From positions 3,894,501-3,958,500 of the forward strand of contig JABELC010000001.1 in the NCBI GenBank assembly GCA_028455995.1: 64,000 bases of DNA. The letters run 5' to 3'. The notes below the pieces were generated by a model that saw only the letters and a program-made list of their open reading frames with translations, searched no databases and was not told where the DNA came from. Source of the stretch: Scleromitrula shiraiana. Lineage: Eukaryota > Ascomycota > Leotiomycetes > Helotiales > Sclerotiniaceae. Shown here piece after piece: positions 26,072-35,431 of this stretch. Each line of letters starts with the position of its first letter. Within the stretch, counting starts at the first letter, position 1. The position numbers and the translations under genes were made by a program.

Positions 26072-26899
26072 TCAAAGACTCAGATGAAACATCATGTCCT
26101 CCTCATCGCGATCAACAATGTCTCTCCAATCCTCATATCCAGTTCTGTCAACACCCATTTTTTTGCACAAGGAACAGAGAACTCTCCTATGATGCGATCT
26201 GTAGAATGTACAATCATTGCACAGCTCAGTGTCTGATATTGCGTCCGGTGGCAAGTGAGTTGAAGATTTAACATCCAGTTCTGCCCGTATTCTAGCTTTA
26301 GCTCTCCTGGCCCCTTCTAGGTGGCAAAAGCTTTCAGATCTAGTATTGACCTTGCGCTGAGAGGAAGCAGGATGTGTTATATCATTGGATGGTTGAGAGG
26401 ATTCAGGGTCCGTATTTGTGTCATCTGAACCCGAGGTGTCGTCTGAGCTCGAAGTGGTATCCGTATTAAAACTTTTCATGAGGCTGGTGGGGGAAGAAGA
26501 TTCCGTCTTGTTGCCGTTCCCATTGTTTTGTTGTGGCTCATTCCTACCGCCGAGCTTTAAATTTGCCATCAAGCCTTTAAATGTGTATTTCACGTTAGAT
26601 GTAAGTTGTTGGAGTAACGAGGCATGTAAATCGATGCAATTCTGACAACGAATATGGCAACACCGGCATATGTCCAGTGGGCAGCCCAGAGTATGGTGGG
26701 TTTGAGAATGGAAATCATTTGGCTTGAAGTGACACTATAGATGATAATCAGTTATTTCTTCCTGTAGTAATGGGTTATGTCTGATTAATTGCAGGCGTCG
26801 AGACTGCATGATTTGATATTGAGGTAGTCATAGATATTGGCGGATCAAATAAAAATAACTTACGCTGCAACACTTCCATCCCACCACATCTCGGTCCAT
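26072..26899 (-). CDS. Small Cys/His-rich zinc-finger-like protein
   Basis: Two exons, 26899-26864 and 26734-26072, give 232 residues across a 129-bp intron (GTAAGT...CTATAG). The first exon encodes only MDRDVVGWKCCS; splicing completes the motif W-K-C-C-S-C-H. Downstream comes CPLDICRCCHIRCQNC, which fits C-x-H-x-R-C-x-x-C, so the first ~45 residues look like a metal-binding fold. The middle is a Ser/Asp/Thr-rich disordered stretch. The C-terminus has further C-x2-C pairs (CNDC and CSLC) with a His pair between them (SHHRR). I recognise no named family. A second protein with the same N-terminal pattern lies at 48902-49373. The gene stands 666 bp downstream of the kinase-like gene and in the same direction. 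Metal binding is inferred from Cys/His spacing; the start and intron are well supported by frame. Confidence 0.65.
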
Positions 26900-27564
26900 T
26901 TTTTACTCTAGCTGTGCTGAAAAACGCGGATTGAGTATCGAAATGTTGAAAATAAAGTATCTATTTATGGCTATGTTTAACAAATTTTCTGGGTGTAAAG
27001 AGAGTGTAAGGTGATGAGAGCAACAATCAAGTCTGCGATGAAGTTAAAATTCCACGATCAGTACTGTAGGTGAAATATCTGATGAAAACTGGCAAGAGCA
27101 TCTTAGAGCTTTGTATTTAATATCAGTGTATTATGAATTCTATTGCAATCGGTTGAGAGCTCTTTCCTAGAATTCTCAGCTTACATGTGGCTTGATCAAA
27201 ATCGAAATATTTATTCTGAAGCCCATTTTCTCATGCGATACTGAACTCTAATCAATGGCGAGTTTTGTTTTATTGGATATGAATTGAAATCGCAAGATTT
27301 AGAAATCATTCTTATTCAACGTATGCGTATCATGAGCTAATTCATCTTGAATGACTATTCAGAACACACAGATGAAAACATCTTTTTGGTTCATTCAGTC
27401 TAGATATTTATCTCAAACAAAGTGTTATATATCGAGCGAACAGAGCATCAAAACTTCAACAGCTTGACATTTATTGTGCATTAATCTTATATAAAATTAT
27501 TGTTTTACCTGTAGCCCTAGGTAGGAAATTGATTTCGAGGAATTTTGAATCAAAATGTGACGCC
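26900..27564. other. Spacer, no feature seen
   Basis: Upstream region of the Cys/His-rich gene and probable 3' UTR of the kinase-like gene. AT-rich, no repeats or genes seen. Confidence 0.4.
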
Positions 27565-30411
27565 TTAACCACGACCCATCTCCATATTATTAGCGTCATC
27601 TACAAGAACAAAGCCATATGTTCCTAGATCACTTCTTACAGTTTCATCGCTAAGAACCCGCTCATCCCCAGATGTCAACCGCAGTCTTATATCACGCATG
27701 CGTATTCCAACTCCCTGATGTATTAATTTTACTTTAATTTGGTAGATTGTCTCATGGGGTCGCAGATTGGTCAAAAATATAATGCCTCGTTCAAGACGGA
27801 AGAGGTCATTTTCTAGAATGTGGCATACGAGAATTGAGGGAGCATAATATTCTGGGATGTCACCAATAACAAGGTTGCCGAGACCACCTGGCTGGAGGCC
27901 TACGGGAAGATTAGGCGGAGGCGGTGGACGCGCTTGGGTAGGTTGTCCAACAGGACGACGTGCAACTGTATGAGACGGTCGTGGAGGTGCTCGGGTAGGT
28001 TGTCTAATAGAACGGCGCGCGATTGTATGAGAGGGTGCTTGTCCAACAGGACGACGTGCGACTGTATGAGGCGCTTGAGGGCGTCGTTGGGCTGGAGCTG
28101 GAGCTGCCGCTGGGTGACGATGTATAGTTTCTGCTACGTGACCGGCTACAACTCCTTGCCTGACTGCAGGTTCACCAATAGGGCGACGCCTAAAAGGATT
28201 TGTTTCTGCTAAATGACCAGCTACAACTTCTTGACTAACTATAGGTTCACCAATAGGGCGACGCCTGAACGGATTTGTTTCTGCTAAATGACCGGCTACA
28301 ACTTCTTGACTAACTATAGGTTCAACGACAGGGCGACGCCTGAACGGATTTGTTTCAGGCCGAGGTTGAGGAAACATGTTAGGGTCTACAGGTGGCTCAG
28401 GAGGCTCGGGTGGTTCATTCGGGCTGACATCAAGACCTCCCATCTGAACGTCAATTGATCCGCGAGGAGGCGTACGCTGCGGAGGTGAAGGTGGCGGAGG
28501 CTGACCCGGAGACGCTTCAGGTGGTACTTGTCGTTGATCATCATCATCAGCGACAGGAACAAGTTGAACTGGCTGATAACGAGGAAGTTGAGGAATATCA
28601 CGCCAAAGATCTGGAGCTTGATATGCTGGTTGTGGAATTACTATGCGTTCCACGGATGCATCTGACATTTGCGTAAATCCCGGGGCAACTCCATATCTTA
28701 GGCGGGGATGATGTACTCCAAACATGAGTTCAGGAGATGGTGGTGCTTGTGGAGGGGCAGGAGGACGGGGAGGAGGAGGAGGATAAGGTGGTGGTGGTTG
28801 CGCTTGTGGAGATGAACGATATGGTGGTGGTGGTTGCGCTTGTGAAGGTGAACGATATGGTGGTGGTGGTTGCGCTTGTGAAGGTGAACGATATGGTGGT
28901 GGTGGTTGCGCTTGTGAAGGTGAACGATATGGTGGTGGTGGTTGCGCTTGTGAAGGTGAACGATATGGTGGTGGTGGTTGCGCTTGTGAAGGTGGACGAT
29001 ATGGTGGTGGTGGTTGCGCTTGTGGGGGAGGCCCCGAAGGTATTGGCGGAGGACGATTTGGGGCTTGAGGTGCTCTGGGCGGGAGTGGAGCCAAGCTATA
29101 ACGAGCTTGATTCAAAGCTTCCGCAGTTTGATCATGAAGTTGTACAGGGTTTGGGCGTCTTCTGGCTTGTATAAGTAGGCATTCTCTAATAGTTGACATT
29201 AATTTGTGACTATACATTCTTTGTCGACGGCCAAGGAATGCATCGCGGTCGGATTGAGTTCCTATAGATGGCCCTCCTGTCATGAGCCTGTCAGAGGTCT
29301 TATCATTTCTAAAAAGCTCCATCTTGGACCAATCAATTTCGGTGATGTTTTTTGTCAAACAATACATTATCAAGCCAATTCTCCACACATTCATTGCTGA
29401 GCCTAATCGAAGAGATTCTACAATATTTCCTCGCATTGCCTCGTTTTTTATCCTTCCGCTTTTTTTCTTCATGAAATCCCATGGCCGTCCACTCTCCTTC
29501 ACAAACCATGGCCGTGGACTCTCCCCCATGACTTCCGATTTCAATTGTTCTGGAGCGTGAAAATTTACTGGCCCCTTATCAGAGTGTAAGTGATGATAAT
29601 GTATATTTTGTTGATCAGCTGCTGGCTGTGCTCTGCGAAAGCCGGAGAGCTTGAAAATATTGGCGCCTTGATGTTCTCGGTCTGTCATGGGCATATTAAT
29701 TCCAATCAACACATTCTTTTGATTCAGATCGAAATGAATCAGATTCAAATACATTTGCGGACGAGTTCGATTCTCATTCCCATGCCACAGAGCAAGAGCC
29801 CCTTGAGATAAGCAGTGAAATATTCCCCAGAGTTCAATCTCCGTTGGCCATGTTGCATTGGCTATCTTACGTTGCTGCCACTTGAGCATATCACCGCCAG
29901 GAGCATACTCAATAAAGATTCGCCCTACGGTTCCGACATCTTGAGGAAATGTATTTAACCCCCTATCCTGATGAGTGTATTGATGCATTTTTATTATATG
30001 TCGATTTTCCTCTTGCCCTAATCTATCATAGTGACTAGCTTCGTTGTATAAACTTTCTTCATCATCTTCATTGAATCTAGATTGTTTGACAACAATCCTC
30101 CTTGGGCTATTTCCAGGTCCACGATCCAATCTCCATAATCCTATGAGGCTGTTACCCTCCCAACTGATTATTCTCACTGGTTGGTATCCTTGTCTAACTG
30201 GTTCTTTCCACATTTCACCAGAGCGAAGCCAGCCTAGAGTACGAGCTTCCATTTCTCTAGGTGAAATGTTGGGAAACCTAGAATCCGGTGGTCGCATTGA
30301 TTCCGGATTATCCCTTGCCCTTTCACTATAACCTGGCAAGATGTCGAATAGACTTTCATAGTCGGGTGGTGATGGGCCCCCAGGCCCTGCACCGCCAATG
30401 TTTCGAGCCAT
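27565..30411 (-). CDS. Large proline-rich kinase-like protein, likely pseudokinase
   Basis: Uninterrupted 948-codon gene. Residues ~75-435 follow the fungal protein-kinase-like fold: a nucleotide-loop region IISWEGNSLIGLW, the lysine of IVVK (K109), an alpha-C glutamate in YNEAS (E124), the catalytic loop HFDLNQKN (H226, D228, N233), and then KLSGF where DFG is expected (S256 in place of Asp). K, E and loop D/N are kept but the metal-binding Asp is not, so weak or absent catalysis is likely. After the kinase part come seven 12-residue QAQPPPPYRSPS-type repeats, a long Pro-rich stretch, three 25-residue AETNPFRRRP... repeats and HTVARRPVGQ repeats. The last ~85 residues (from RGIIFLTNLRPHETIYQIKV) have the strand-helix rhythm of a ubiquitin-like fold. 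The Pro repeats suggest SH3/WW-type partners. Function is unknown; the gene is intact and long, which argues it is expressed. Confidence 0.75.
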   Translation of the reverse strand: MARNIGGAGPGGPSPPDYESLFDILPGYSERARDNPESMRPPDSRFPNISPREMEARTLGWLRSGEMWKEPVRQGYQPVRIISWEGNSLIGLWRLDRGPGNSPRRIVVKQSRFNEDDEESLYNEASHYDRLGQEENRHIIKMHQYTHQDRGLNTFPQDVGTVGRIFIEYAPGGDMLKWQQRKIANATWPTEIELWGIFHCLSQGALALWHGNENRTRPQMYLNLIHFDLNQKNVLIGINMPMTDREHQGANIFKLSGFRRAQPAADQQNIHYHHLHSDKGPVNFHAPEQLKSEVMGESPRPWFVKESGRPWDFMKKKSGRIKNEAMRGNIVESLRLGSAMNVWRIGLIMYCLTKNITEIDWSKMELFRNDKTSDRLMTGGPSIGTQSDRDAFLGRRQRMYSHKLMSTIRECLLIQARRRPNPVQLHDQTAEALNQARYSLAPLPPRAPQAPNRPPPIPSGPPPQAQPPPPYRPPSQAQPPPPYRSPSQAQPPPPYRSPSQAQPPPPYRSPSQAQPPPPYRSPSQAQPPPPYRSSPQAQPPPPYPPPPPRPPAPPQAPPSPELMFGVHHPRLRYGVAPGFTQMSDASVERIVIPQPAYQAPDLWRDIPQLPRYQPVQLVPVADDDDQRQVPPEASPGQPPPPSPPQRTPPRGSIDVQMGGLDVSPNEPPEPPEPPVDPNMFPQPRPETNPFRRRPVVEPIVSQEVVAGHLAETNPFRRRPIGEPIVSQEVVAGHLAETNPFRRRPIGEPAVRQGVVAGHVAETIHRHPAAAPAPAQRRPQAPHTVARRPVGQAPSHTIARRSIRQPTRAPPRPSHTVARRPVGQPTQARPPPPPNLPVGLQPGGLGNLVIGDIPEYYAPSILVCHILENDLFRLERGIIFLTNLRPHETIYQIKVKLIHQGVGIRMRDIRLRLTSGDERVLSDETVRSDLGTYGFVLVDDANNMEMGRG
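28128..28358 (-). repeat. 75-bp coding tandem repeat, three copies
   Basis: Three tandem copies, each coding for 25 residues beginning AETNPFRRRP, inside the kinase-like gene. The leftmost copy (C-terminal) is the most diverged. Confidence 0.85.
28783..29028 (-). repeat. 36-bp coding minisatellite, seven copies
   Basis: Seven in-frame copies of a 36-bp unit coding QAQPPPPYRSPS-like dodecapeptides. The four middle copies are nearly identical, and end copies diverge, a pattern expected of unequal exchange. The unit length is a multiple of three, so copy-number change keeps the frame. Confidence 0.93.
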
Positions 30412-30987
30412 TGTATGAGTATTGTTGAGAGTTCAATCCAATAACTTAAGATGGCACAAATATAAACTTGAAATCCATGTATGCAATAATACGAAAAGAA
30501 TATACTCATAATTGTGCCATGGAATAAAGATTTCTTTCATGACTTAATATGATAAGACAAAGTACTCTCAAAATTCAATGAAGACTGCGAACGGAAAGTC
30601 TTTGTCAAAAAGAACTAACCAATGAAATAACATTTCATCAAGAATATTGTAAACAAAAAATTACAATGTAAACAAAAAATTACAATACCACGAAGTATCA
30701 AAACAATGAGAATACAAGTGATGAAAAACACATAAATTCAACCTTGGATATCTGTAGGTCTATTGACTATCGTGCATCTAACTATGATATGGTTCAAGAT
30801 GATTTTGGGTTCTTGACATATAGCGGATGGTACAAGTTTGCTGTAAGCATGAGCATTTCCATTTGCAGAATTATCTAAAATTACCGGTAAAAGATTTTGG
30901 TAAGCGTTGAATCGCGTTAATCTTATAGAAACAGATAGATTGTGCTGGGAACTGGTGTACTCTTCTGTAATGATTGACAGTAATCAC
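30412..30987. other. Spacer between kinase-like gene and sirtuin
   Basis: Upstream region of the kinase-like gene and 3' UTR of the sirtuin. A GTAAACAAAAAATTACAAT unit occurs twice near 30649-30686. No gene seen. Confidence 0.4.
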
Positions 30988-32214
30988 TCATATATGAGAA
31001 ACTTGTGATGCGTTTGGCATGTTCTGCGGCATGGTCATGTCGAGCACATGTGATGAAATTCCTGAATCTGGAAGATGGTCTGAAGGTGTGGATGAAGGAG
31101 TGGTCTTTACTGAAGTTGGAATCGAAGATGGTTCTGTCGTAGCAGTTGAAACCATTGGTGATACTTTCTTTTGTGGCTCTTTGTCGAGAAGTGTATTGAT
31201 TCTCTGCGCATGGTTGTCTGAGAGTTTGAGATTCTCATCAATCTGACTCGTAAGAGCTTTTATATCCATATCAAAACATTCATCTCGCGACATGTTCAAC
31301 CTGGCCTCTTGTAATTTTTCAGCCTCTATCTGTCTGGTATTCCCTCCTACCGAAATCCACAATCCTTCAAGTTCATCCCTCCATCCCAAAGCATCAGCTA
31401 ACCTCCGGATGCCGCTATCACAGTCCCCAAGGACTATGACATCGTCCAACCTACTGCCAAAATCTCCGACTGATTCCATGTTGAAAAGCACTCGAGGAAC
31501 CCCTTCGCTGGTAAGAGATGGCAATGAAGCAAATGGTTGAACATTCAGACTAGTCCCCATCACAATGACAAGATCAGCCAACGTAGGAATATGCCGATTC
31601 TGATGGAAGGCTTCTGGAAGCTGTTCACCAAAGAACACAATATCTGGTTTGACTAAACCGCCACACTGTGGGACTTGGCAAGAAGCTGGATCCCCGTCTT
31701 CCACAGCCTTCTTCATCAAATCACCAGGATATTCTGTTTTGCAATCAATGCATCTCTGTGTAGCAAAACTCCCATGTGCTTCGATGATGTTTCCGTCAGA
31801 AACTCCCGCTCGCCGTTCCAAACAATCAATATTTTGAGTAAAAAGCATTCGAAGTAATCCCTTCCTTTCTAATAAAGCAATAAAAGCATGAGCCACTGTT
31901 GGGTAGAATTGGCCAGGATATAGTTCTCTTGCCAGAATATAAAATGGAGCAGGATTTTCCCGAAAGAAATCAATATCAAAAACCGCTTCGGGATAAGGGA
32001 GATTTAATTCAGCAAGATTAGCATAGATTCCAGTCTCTGGAGAGCGGAAATCAGGAATTCCTGCACTGGTGCTAATTCCTGCTCCCGTCATAACAACAAC
32101 TTTCTGCGCCAGGCCACTTTGAATAAACTCGGCGACACCCTCAATAGATCGACTAGACAAAGTCTTAGGGGGATCATTGGGATTAATTTGAGGGTGGGAA
32201 TTTTCTTGGCCCAT
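30988..32214 (-). CDS. hst2: NAD-dependent deacetylase, HST2/SIRT2 class
   Basis: 408 residues from the ATG at 32214; the frame continues 25 codons upstream but without another ATG. Sirtuin motifs are complete: GAGISTSAGIPDFRS (from residue 44), TQNID (126-130), catalytic H147 in EAHGSF, four zinc cysteines C155, C158, C179 and C184, then KPDIVFFGE and MGTSLNVQPF. This arrangement is that of class I sirtuins close to yeast Hst2 and animal SIRT2, which remove acyl groups from histone and other lysines using NAD+ and release nicotinamide. The last ~120 residues are a Ser/Thr/Pro-rich tail beyond the catalytic core, as in Hst2. The start MGQENS offers Gly2 and Ser6, compatible with N-myristoylation. 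The HST2 call is by motif and length; other class I paralogues are less likely. Confidence 0.9.
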   Translation of the reverse strand: MGQENSHPQINPNDPPKTLSSRSIEGVAEFIQSGLAQKVVVMTGAGISTSAGIPDFRSPETGIYANLAELNLPYPEAVFDIDFFRENPAPFYILARELYPGQFYPTVAHAFIALLERKGLLRMLFTQNIDCLERRAGVSDGNIIEAHGSFATQRCIDCKTEYPGDLMKKAVEDGDPASCQVPQCGGLVKPDIVFFGEQLPEAFHQNRHIPTLADLVIVMGTSLNVQPFASLPSLTSEGVPRVLFNMESVGDFGSRLDDVIVLGDCDSGIRRLADALGWRDELEGLWISVGGNTRQIEAEKLQEARLNMSRDECFDMDIKALTSQIDENLKLSDNHAQRINTLLDKEPQKKVSPMVSTATTEPSSIPTSVKTTPSSTPSDHLPDSGISSHVLDMTMPQNMPNASQVSHI

Positions 32215-32837
32215 CTTGTGTTGTGTCTCTTTGGCTTGAATGAAGGATGTGATCGGGTTGAATGATGCTATTCGAACGTATGAATTCAACTGAAAAAGTT
32301 GAAAAGAATTGTTTCACATTAAATGATTGAAATTTATACGAAAAGTATTGTAAAATATATTTATCAATTACTCATACAAAGATACTTATAATTATAAAGA
32401 TTATGTATGAACAAGTTTCTGTTGTCTGATGAGTTACGTACGGATTTTGGAACCAAATCGTACGTATACGGTAGTACTGTAAATAGATTTTTGACCAATT
32501 TTTTAGTGAAGGCAAAAAACTTGAGTAGCTAAGTGGTCAGCCACTAAATTTATTAGATAATCAGTCACTAGCCACACCAGATCCACCAGAGCATCTGAGC
32601 GGGCTGGCTGGAGTCATTTATTTTCTGATAATAGGGGACACACTGGAAACTACTATGTAGACATAACATTTCTAGGTTTACAAGAACTCCTAATTCATTT
32701 TATTTTCTTACCAGTATATGGATAGATCAAGTATCTAATTAACAGAGAAACAAAACAAACATCAAATAAAACCTTCACTCACCACCCAAAACTTCAAGAG
32801 GCATGATTTAAGTCCGCTATCATCTCTCTGGATTCCA
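32215..32837. other. Divergent promoter region, sirtuin / deacetylase
   Basis: About 620 bp between two head-to-head genes, so both promoters lie here. A short inverted repeat-like element CGTACG occurs near 32436-32465. No gene seen. Confidence 0.4.
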
Positions 32838-33758
32838 ATGCGTCCAAGAATAGGGGCATTTTCACGTGGAATCCGTCGAACTGGATTTCCTGTACTGTTT
32901 TCATCTTGGTTTACACCAGTACCCGCAAAGCACGTAAAGATAGATGACGAGGAAAGTGGGAAAGCCTTACATGGGTTTCAACCCGTCATCCAATCTTCAT
33001 CATCGTTTCGAGTTATGAAGATGATTCTACTCGCTCTCCTCGCCCTTCTCTTATTGTTTTTCATACTGGCGTATGTGATTTACAAACCGCCAAAATTCGT
33101 CATTGATTACTTTCAATGGAAATATCCAGATGTTTTATTTCATCTACCTTCACCGGCGTCCCGTCGAATAATCGCGCTTACTATCGACGATGCACCATCA
33201 GATGAGACTGCCAGGATTCTAGATCTGCTCAAAATCTACAATTCTAAAGCAACATTTTTTGTGATTGGTGGCCAGGTCGCGGCTCATTCGGATATACTAC
33301 AGAGAATACATGACGAAGGGCATGAATTGGGGAATCATGCATGGGCCGATGAGCCCTCAATCCAGCTTCCATTGTCCGAGTTGCAAAGACAAATTAAAGA
33401 TTTGGATGTGATTCTGCCACCTAATCGCCCCATCAGCGGGTCCAAGATACCGCCAAAGTATTTTCGACCCGGATCAGGGTTTTTCAATAAAGAAATGGTT
33501 GAAGCTGTGAGGAACTTGGGACATCGCCTTGTTTTAGGTAGTATCTATCCACATGATCCGCAAATCCACAATGCCAGAATCAATGCGAGGCATGTTTTGA
33601 GCATGGCTAGGCCAGGGGGTATTATAATCATGCATGACAGGAGATCATATTCTGCGGACGAGATAGAGTTGGTTCTTGGTGGATTGAAGAAGAAGAAGTT
33701 TAAGGTTGAAGCACTTGGTGGCTTAATTGGAGCGGCTGGGATTGATAAAGTCAGATGA
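32838..33758 (+). CDS. Membrane-anchored polysaccharide deacetylase (CE4/NodB-like)
   Basis: Single-exon gene for 306 residues. A basic N-terminus and one strong helix (about 61-81, MILLALLALLLLFFILAYV) suggest a type II membrane protein with the catalytic domain in the lumen or outside. The NodB-like domain shows ALTIDDAPS (D117, D118), HELGNHAWADEPS (H162, H167), YFRPGSGFF (R210) and IIIMHD (H266), the usual order of motifs 1, 2, 3 and 5 for carbohydrate esterase family 4. These metal enzymes remove N-acetyl groups from chitin or related polymers. The motif-2 sequence GNH...DEPS is a variant seen in a fungal subgroup, so chitin itself is not assured as substrate. Its neighbour sirtuin is unrelated in substrate despite also being a deacetylase. 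Confidence 0.85.
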   Translation: MRPRIGAFSRGIRRTGFPVLFSSWFTPVPAKHVKIDDEESGKALHGFQPVIQSSSSFRVMKMILLALLALLLLFFILAYVIYKPPKFVIDYFQWKYPDVLFHLPSPASRRIIALTIDDAPSDETARILDLLKIYNSKATFFVIGGQVAAHSDILQRIHDEGHELGNHAWADEPSIQLPLSELQRQIKDLDVILPPNRPISGSKIPPKYFRPGSGFFNKEMVEAVRNLGHRLVLGSIYPHDPQIHNARINARHVLSMARPGGIIIMHDRRSYSADEIELVLGGLKKKKFKVEALGGLIGAAGIDKVR

Positions 33759-34393
33759 TAAAACTGAGGGGGGGCAAAAAGAGACGTGGCATAGAAGGTT
33801 GGGGATAGAATGTGGTTACCGCGAGCTACATGTTCTCTCACAATATTCAAGGCGGAAACAAATTATTGTTTGGATCTGATCTTCGCAGTGTTCTTTGAAG
33901 CATGAAAGGTTACTCCTCGTAGCAGGATAAGTATGCAAGTCACAGTGAGTGTAGATAGGTGCAAGGTGGGCTGCGGCAGAGTTCAATAGCGCGGGAGAAA
34001 AACATCAGTTTTGCGTTTGATAACATTTTGTGACCAAACCTGAGGCGTTGCTTGTTTAATTTATGTAAAAGTCCCCCCTCAAAAAGCATTAAATTGAGAG
34101 AGTCTATCTTCTGGATAGTGCATCTGTATATAATCTCTGCCTCAAATTGAATATCTAGACAGCTTTTATTGATATATGGCTGACTCGAAGGCTGACTCGA
34201 AGTCTTACGCAGGATTCATGAAGTATTGCATCGCCAGAGATTATGGAAACTCCTAAGCCATTCAACGTATGCTATACAAGTTTGACCTTTATATTGTAGT
34301 CTATTTTTATTTTCCAAGATCGTATTATACAATACAATGCTTTAATTGTTTGAGTGAAAGGCGATAAATAAATGTGCACACTCTCTTGTGCAT
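33759..34393. other. Spacer, no feature seen
   Basis: Convergent spacer between the deacetylase and the 2EXR gene. AT-rich, with a duplicated GGCTGACTCGAAG near 34177-34202. No gene seen. Confidence 0.4.
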
Positions 34394-35431
34394 TTATCTC
34401 TTATCGTTCTTAGCATACACATAATGCACTTTTGGTTTTGTCCACTGCCAGTCCTTTACCAAGCGAGCGAACACAATATCCAATGCAGCCTTAGGATACA
34501 TCCCTCTATCATCTAATTGCGGAAACCTCAATTCATGCCCATTTCTGCTTCTTTGTCTATCTCCACCTTCCAGCCTCCTCTTTACTAACATCTCCACATC
34601 CACATCTTCAAAACTAGTGATCCCATCTGGCTCATTCAGTCTACCCTCTACTTCAAGTACAAAGTATACCTCTTCTAGATATCGGAACATGCTCAGCACG
34701 ATAACAAGTCCATACCATCGATTCACAAATCTCTTCCGCCATCTCCTATCCTGATATGAATCCGGGTATGCGGGCAGCTCATCCTCATAATCCAATACCG
34801 AGTAATCCAATGCCACCTTTCGTATCTCATCATATTTCGTCAATTCCGAACTTCCCGCTCCAGCTAATAACTTCTTGACTGTGGAGACATCCTTAAACCA
34901 GAAGATATCATCCCCCCAATCTAACCAGTCATTTCCCGGAACAGAGATAAACGATGGCAGCACGGGTGCTAAAGCTCGAAAATCCGCGATATGCGTCTGA
35001 GTTCGAAGCAGGACTTGTTCCAGAGCTCGTAGCCAGAGTCTCTTCTGATATATGGCGCTAGATTCGCGACACGTGAGAAAGGAAGGATGAGGATTCGGTG
35101 GGGGAGATATCTTCAAGGGCCATGGATTCGGAGCTGCGGGGTTCGAACTTGCTGTTAAGATATGAACTTGAGGAAAGGAGGCATAAATCGACCAAATTAT
35201 TTCGCGTATTTCGAATGGGAGTTGAGAGAATAGGTGGAACGAGCCCGGTGGTGGAGTAGGTGTTTTAGAAGTCGAAGATCTGCGAGGATTTATTGCCGTG
35301 AGAACTTTTGAAAGATGCTGGGCGCGACATGGTTCAATGAAGGTCTTAAAGGACTCTAGGGGTCTCTTGCTTCGCTTTGGGATTGCATTGCTCGTCTGTT
35401 TTGAATTTAAGTTTGCCATGCTAACACACAT
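34394..35431 (-). CDS. 2EXR domain protein
   Basis: Single-exon gene for 345 residues. After a basic N-terminus of about 65 residues comes FHLFSQLPFEIREIIW, a near-perfect match to the F-x-x-LPxEIRxxIW start of the fungal 2EXR domain. It continues through HPSFLTCRESSAIYQ, the usual 'CRESR' helix, and DWGDDIFWFKD, the equivalent of the strand that ends the domain. The remaining part contains acidic and basic patches but no motif I know. A second ATG five codons downstream could also start the protein. Function is unknown; members of this family are numerous and variable in filamentous ascomycetes. Confidence 0.8.
   Translation of the reverse strand: MCVSMANLNSKQTSNAIPKRSKRPLESFKTFIEPCRAQHLSKVLTAINPRRSSTSKTPTPPPGSFHLFSQLPFEIREIIWSIYASFPQVHILTASSNPAAPNPWPLKISPPPNPHPSFLTCRESSAIYQKRLWLRALEQVLLRTQTHIADFRALAPVLPSFISVPGNDWLDWGDDIFWFKDVSTVKKLLAGAGSSELTKYDEIRKVALDYSVLDYEDELPAYPDSYQDRRWRKRFVNRWYGLVIVLSMFRYLEEVYFVLEVEGRLNEPDGITSFEDVDVEMLVKRRLEGGDRQRSRNGHELRFPQLDDRGMYPKAALDIVFARLVKDWQWTKPKVHYVYAKNDKR

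Noticed and set aside
28737..29174. Antisense frame with Val/Asn/Asp repeats inside the kinase-like gene
   Set aside because: It is the shadow of the 36-bp coding repeat on the other strand.
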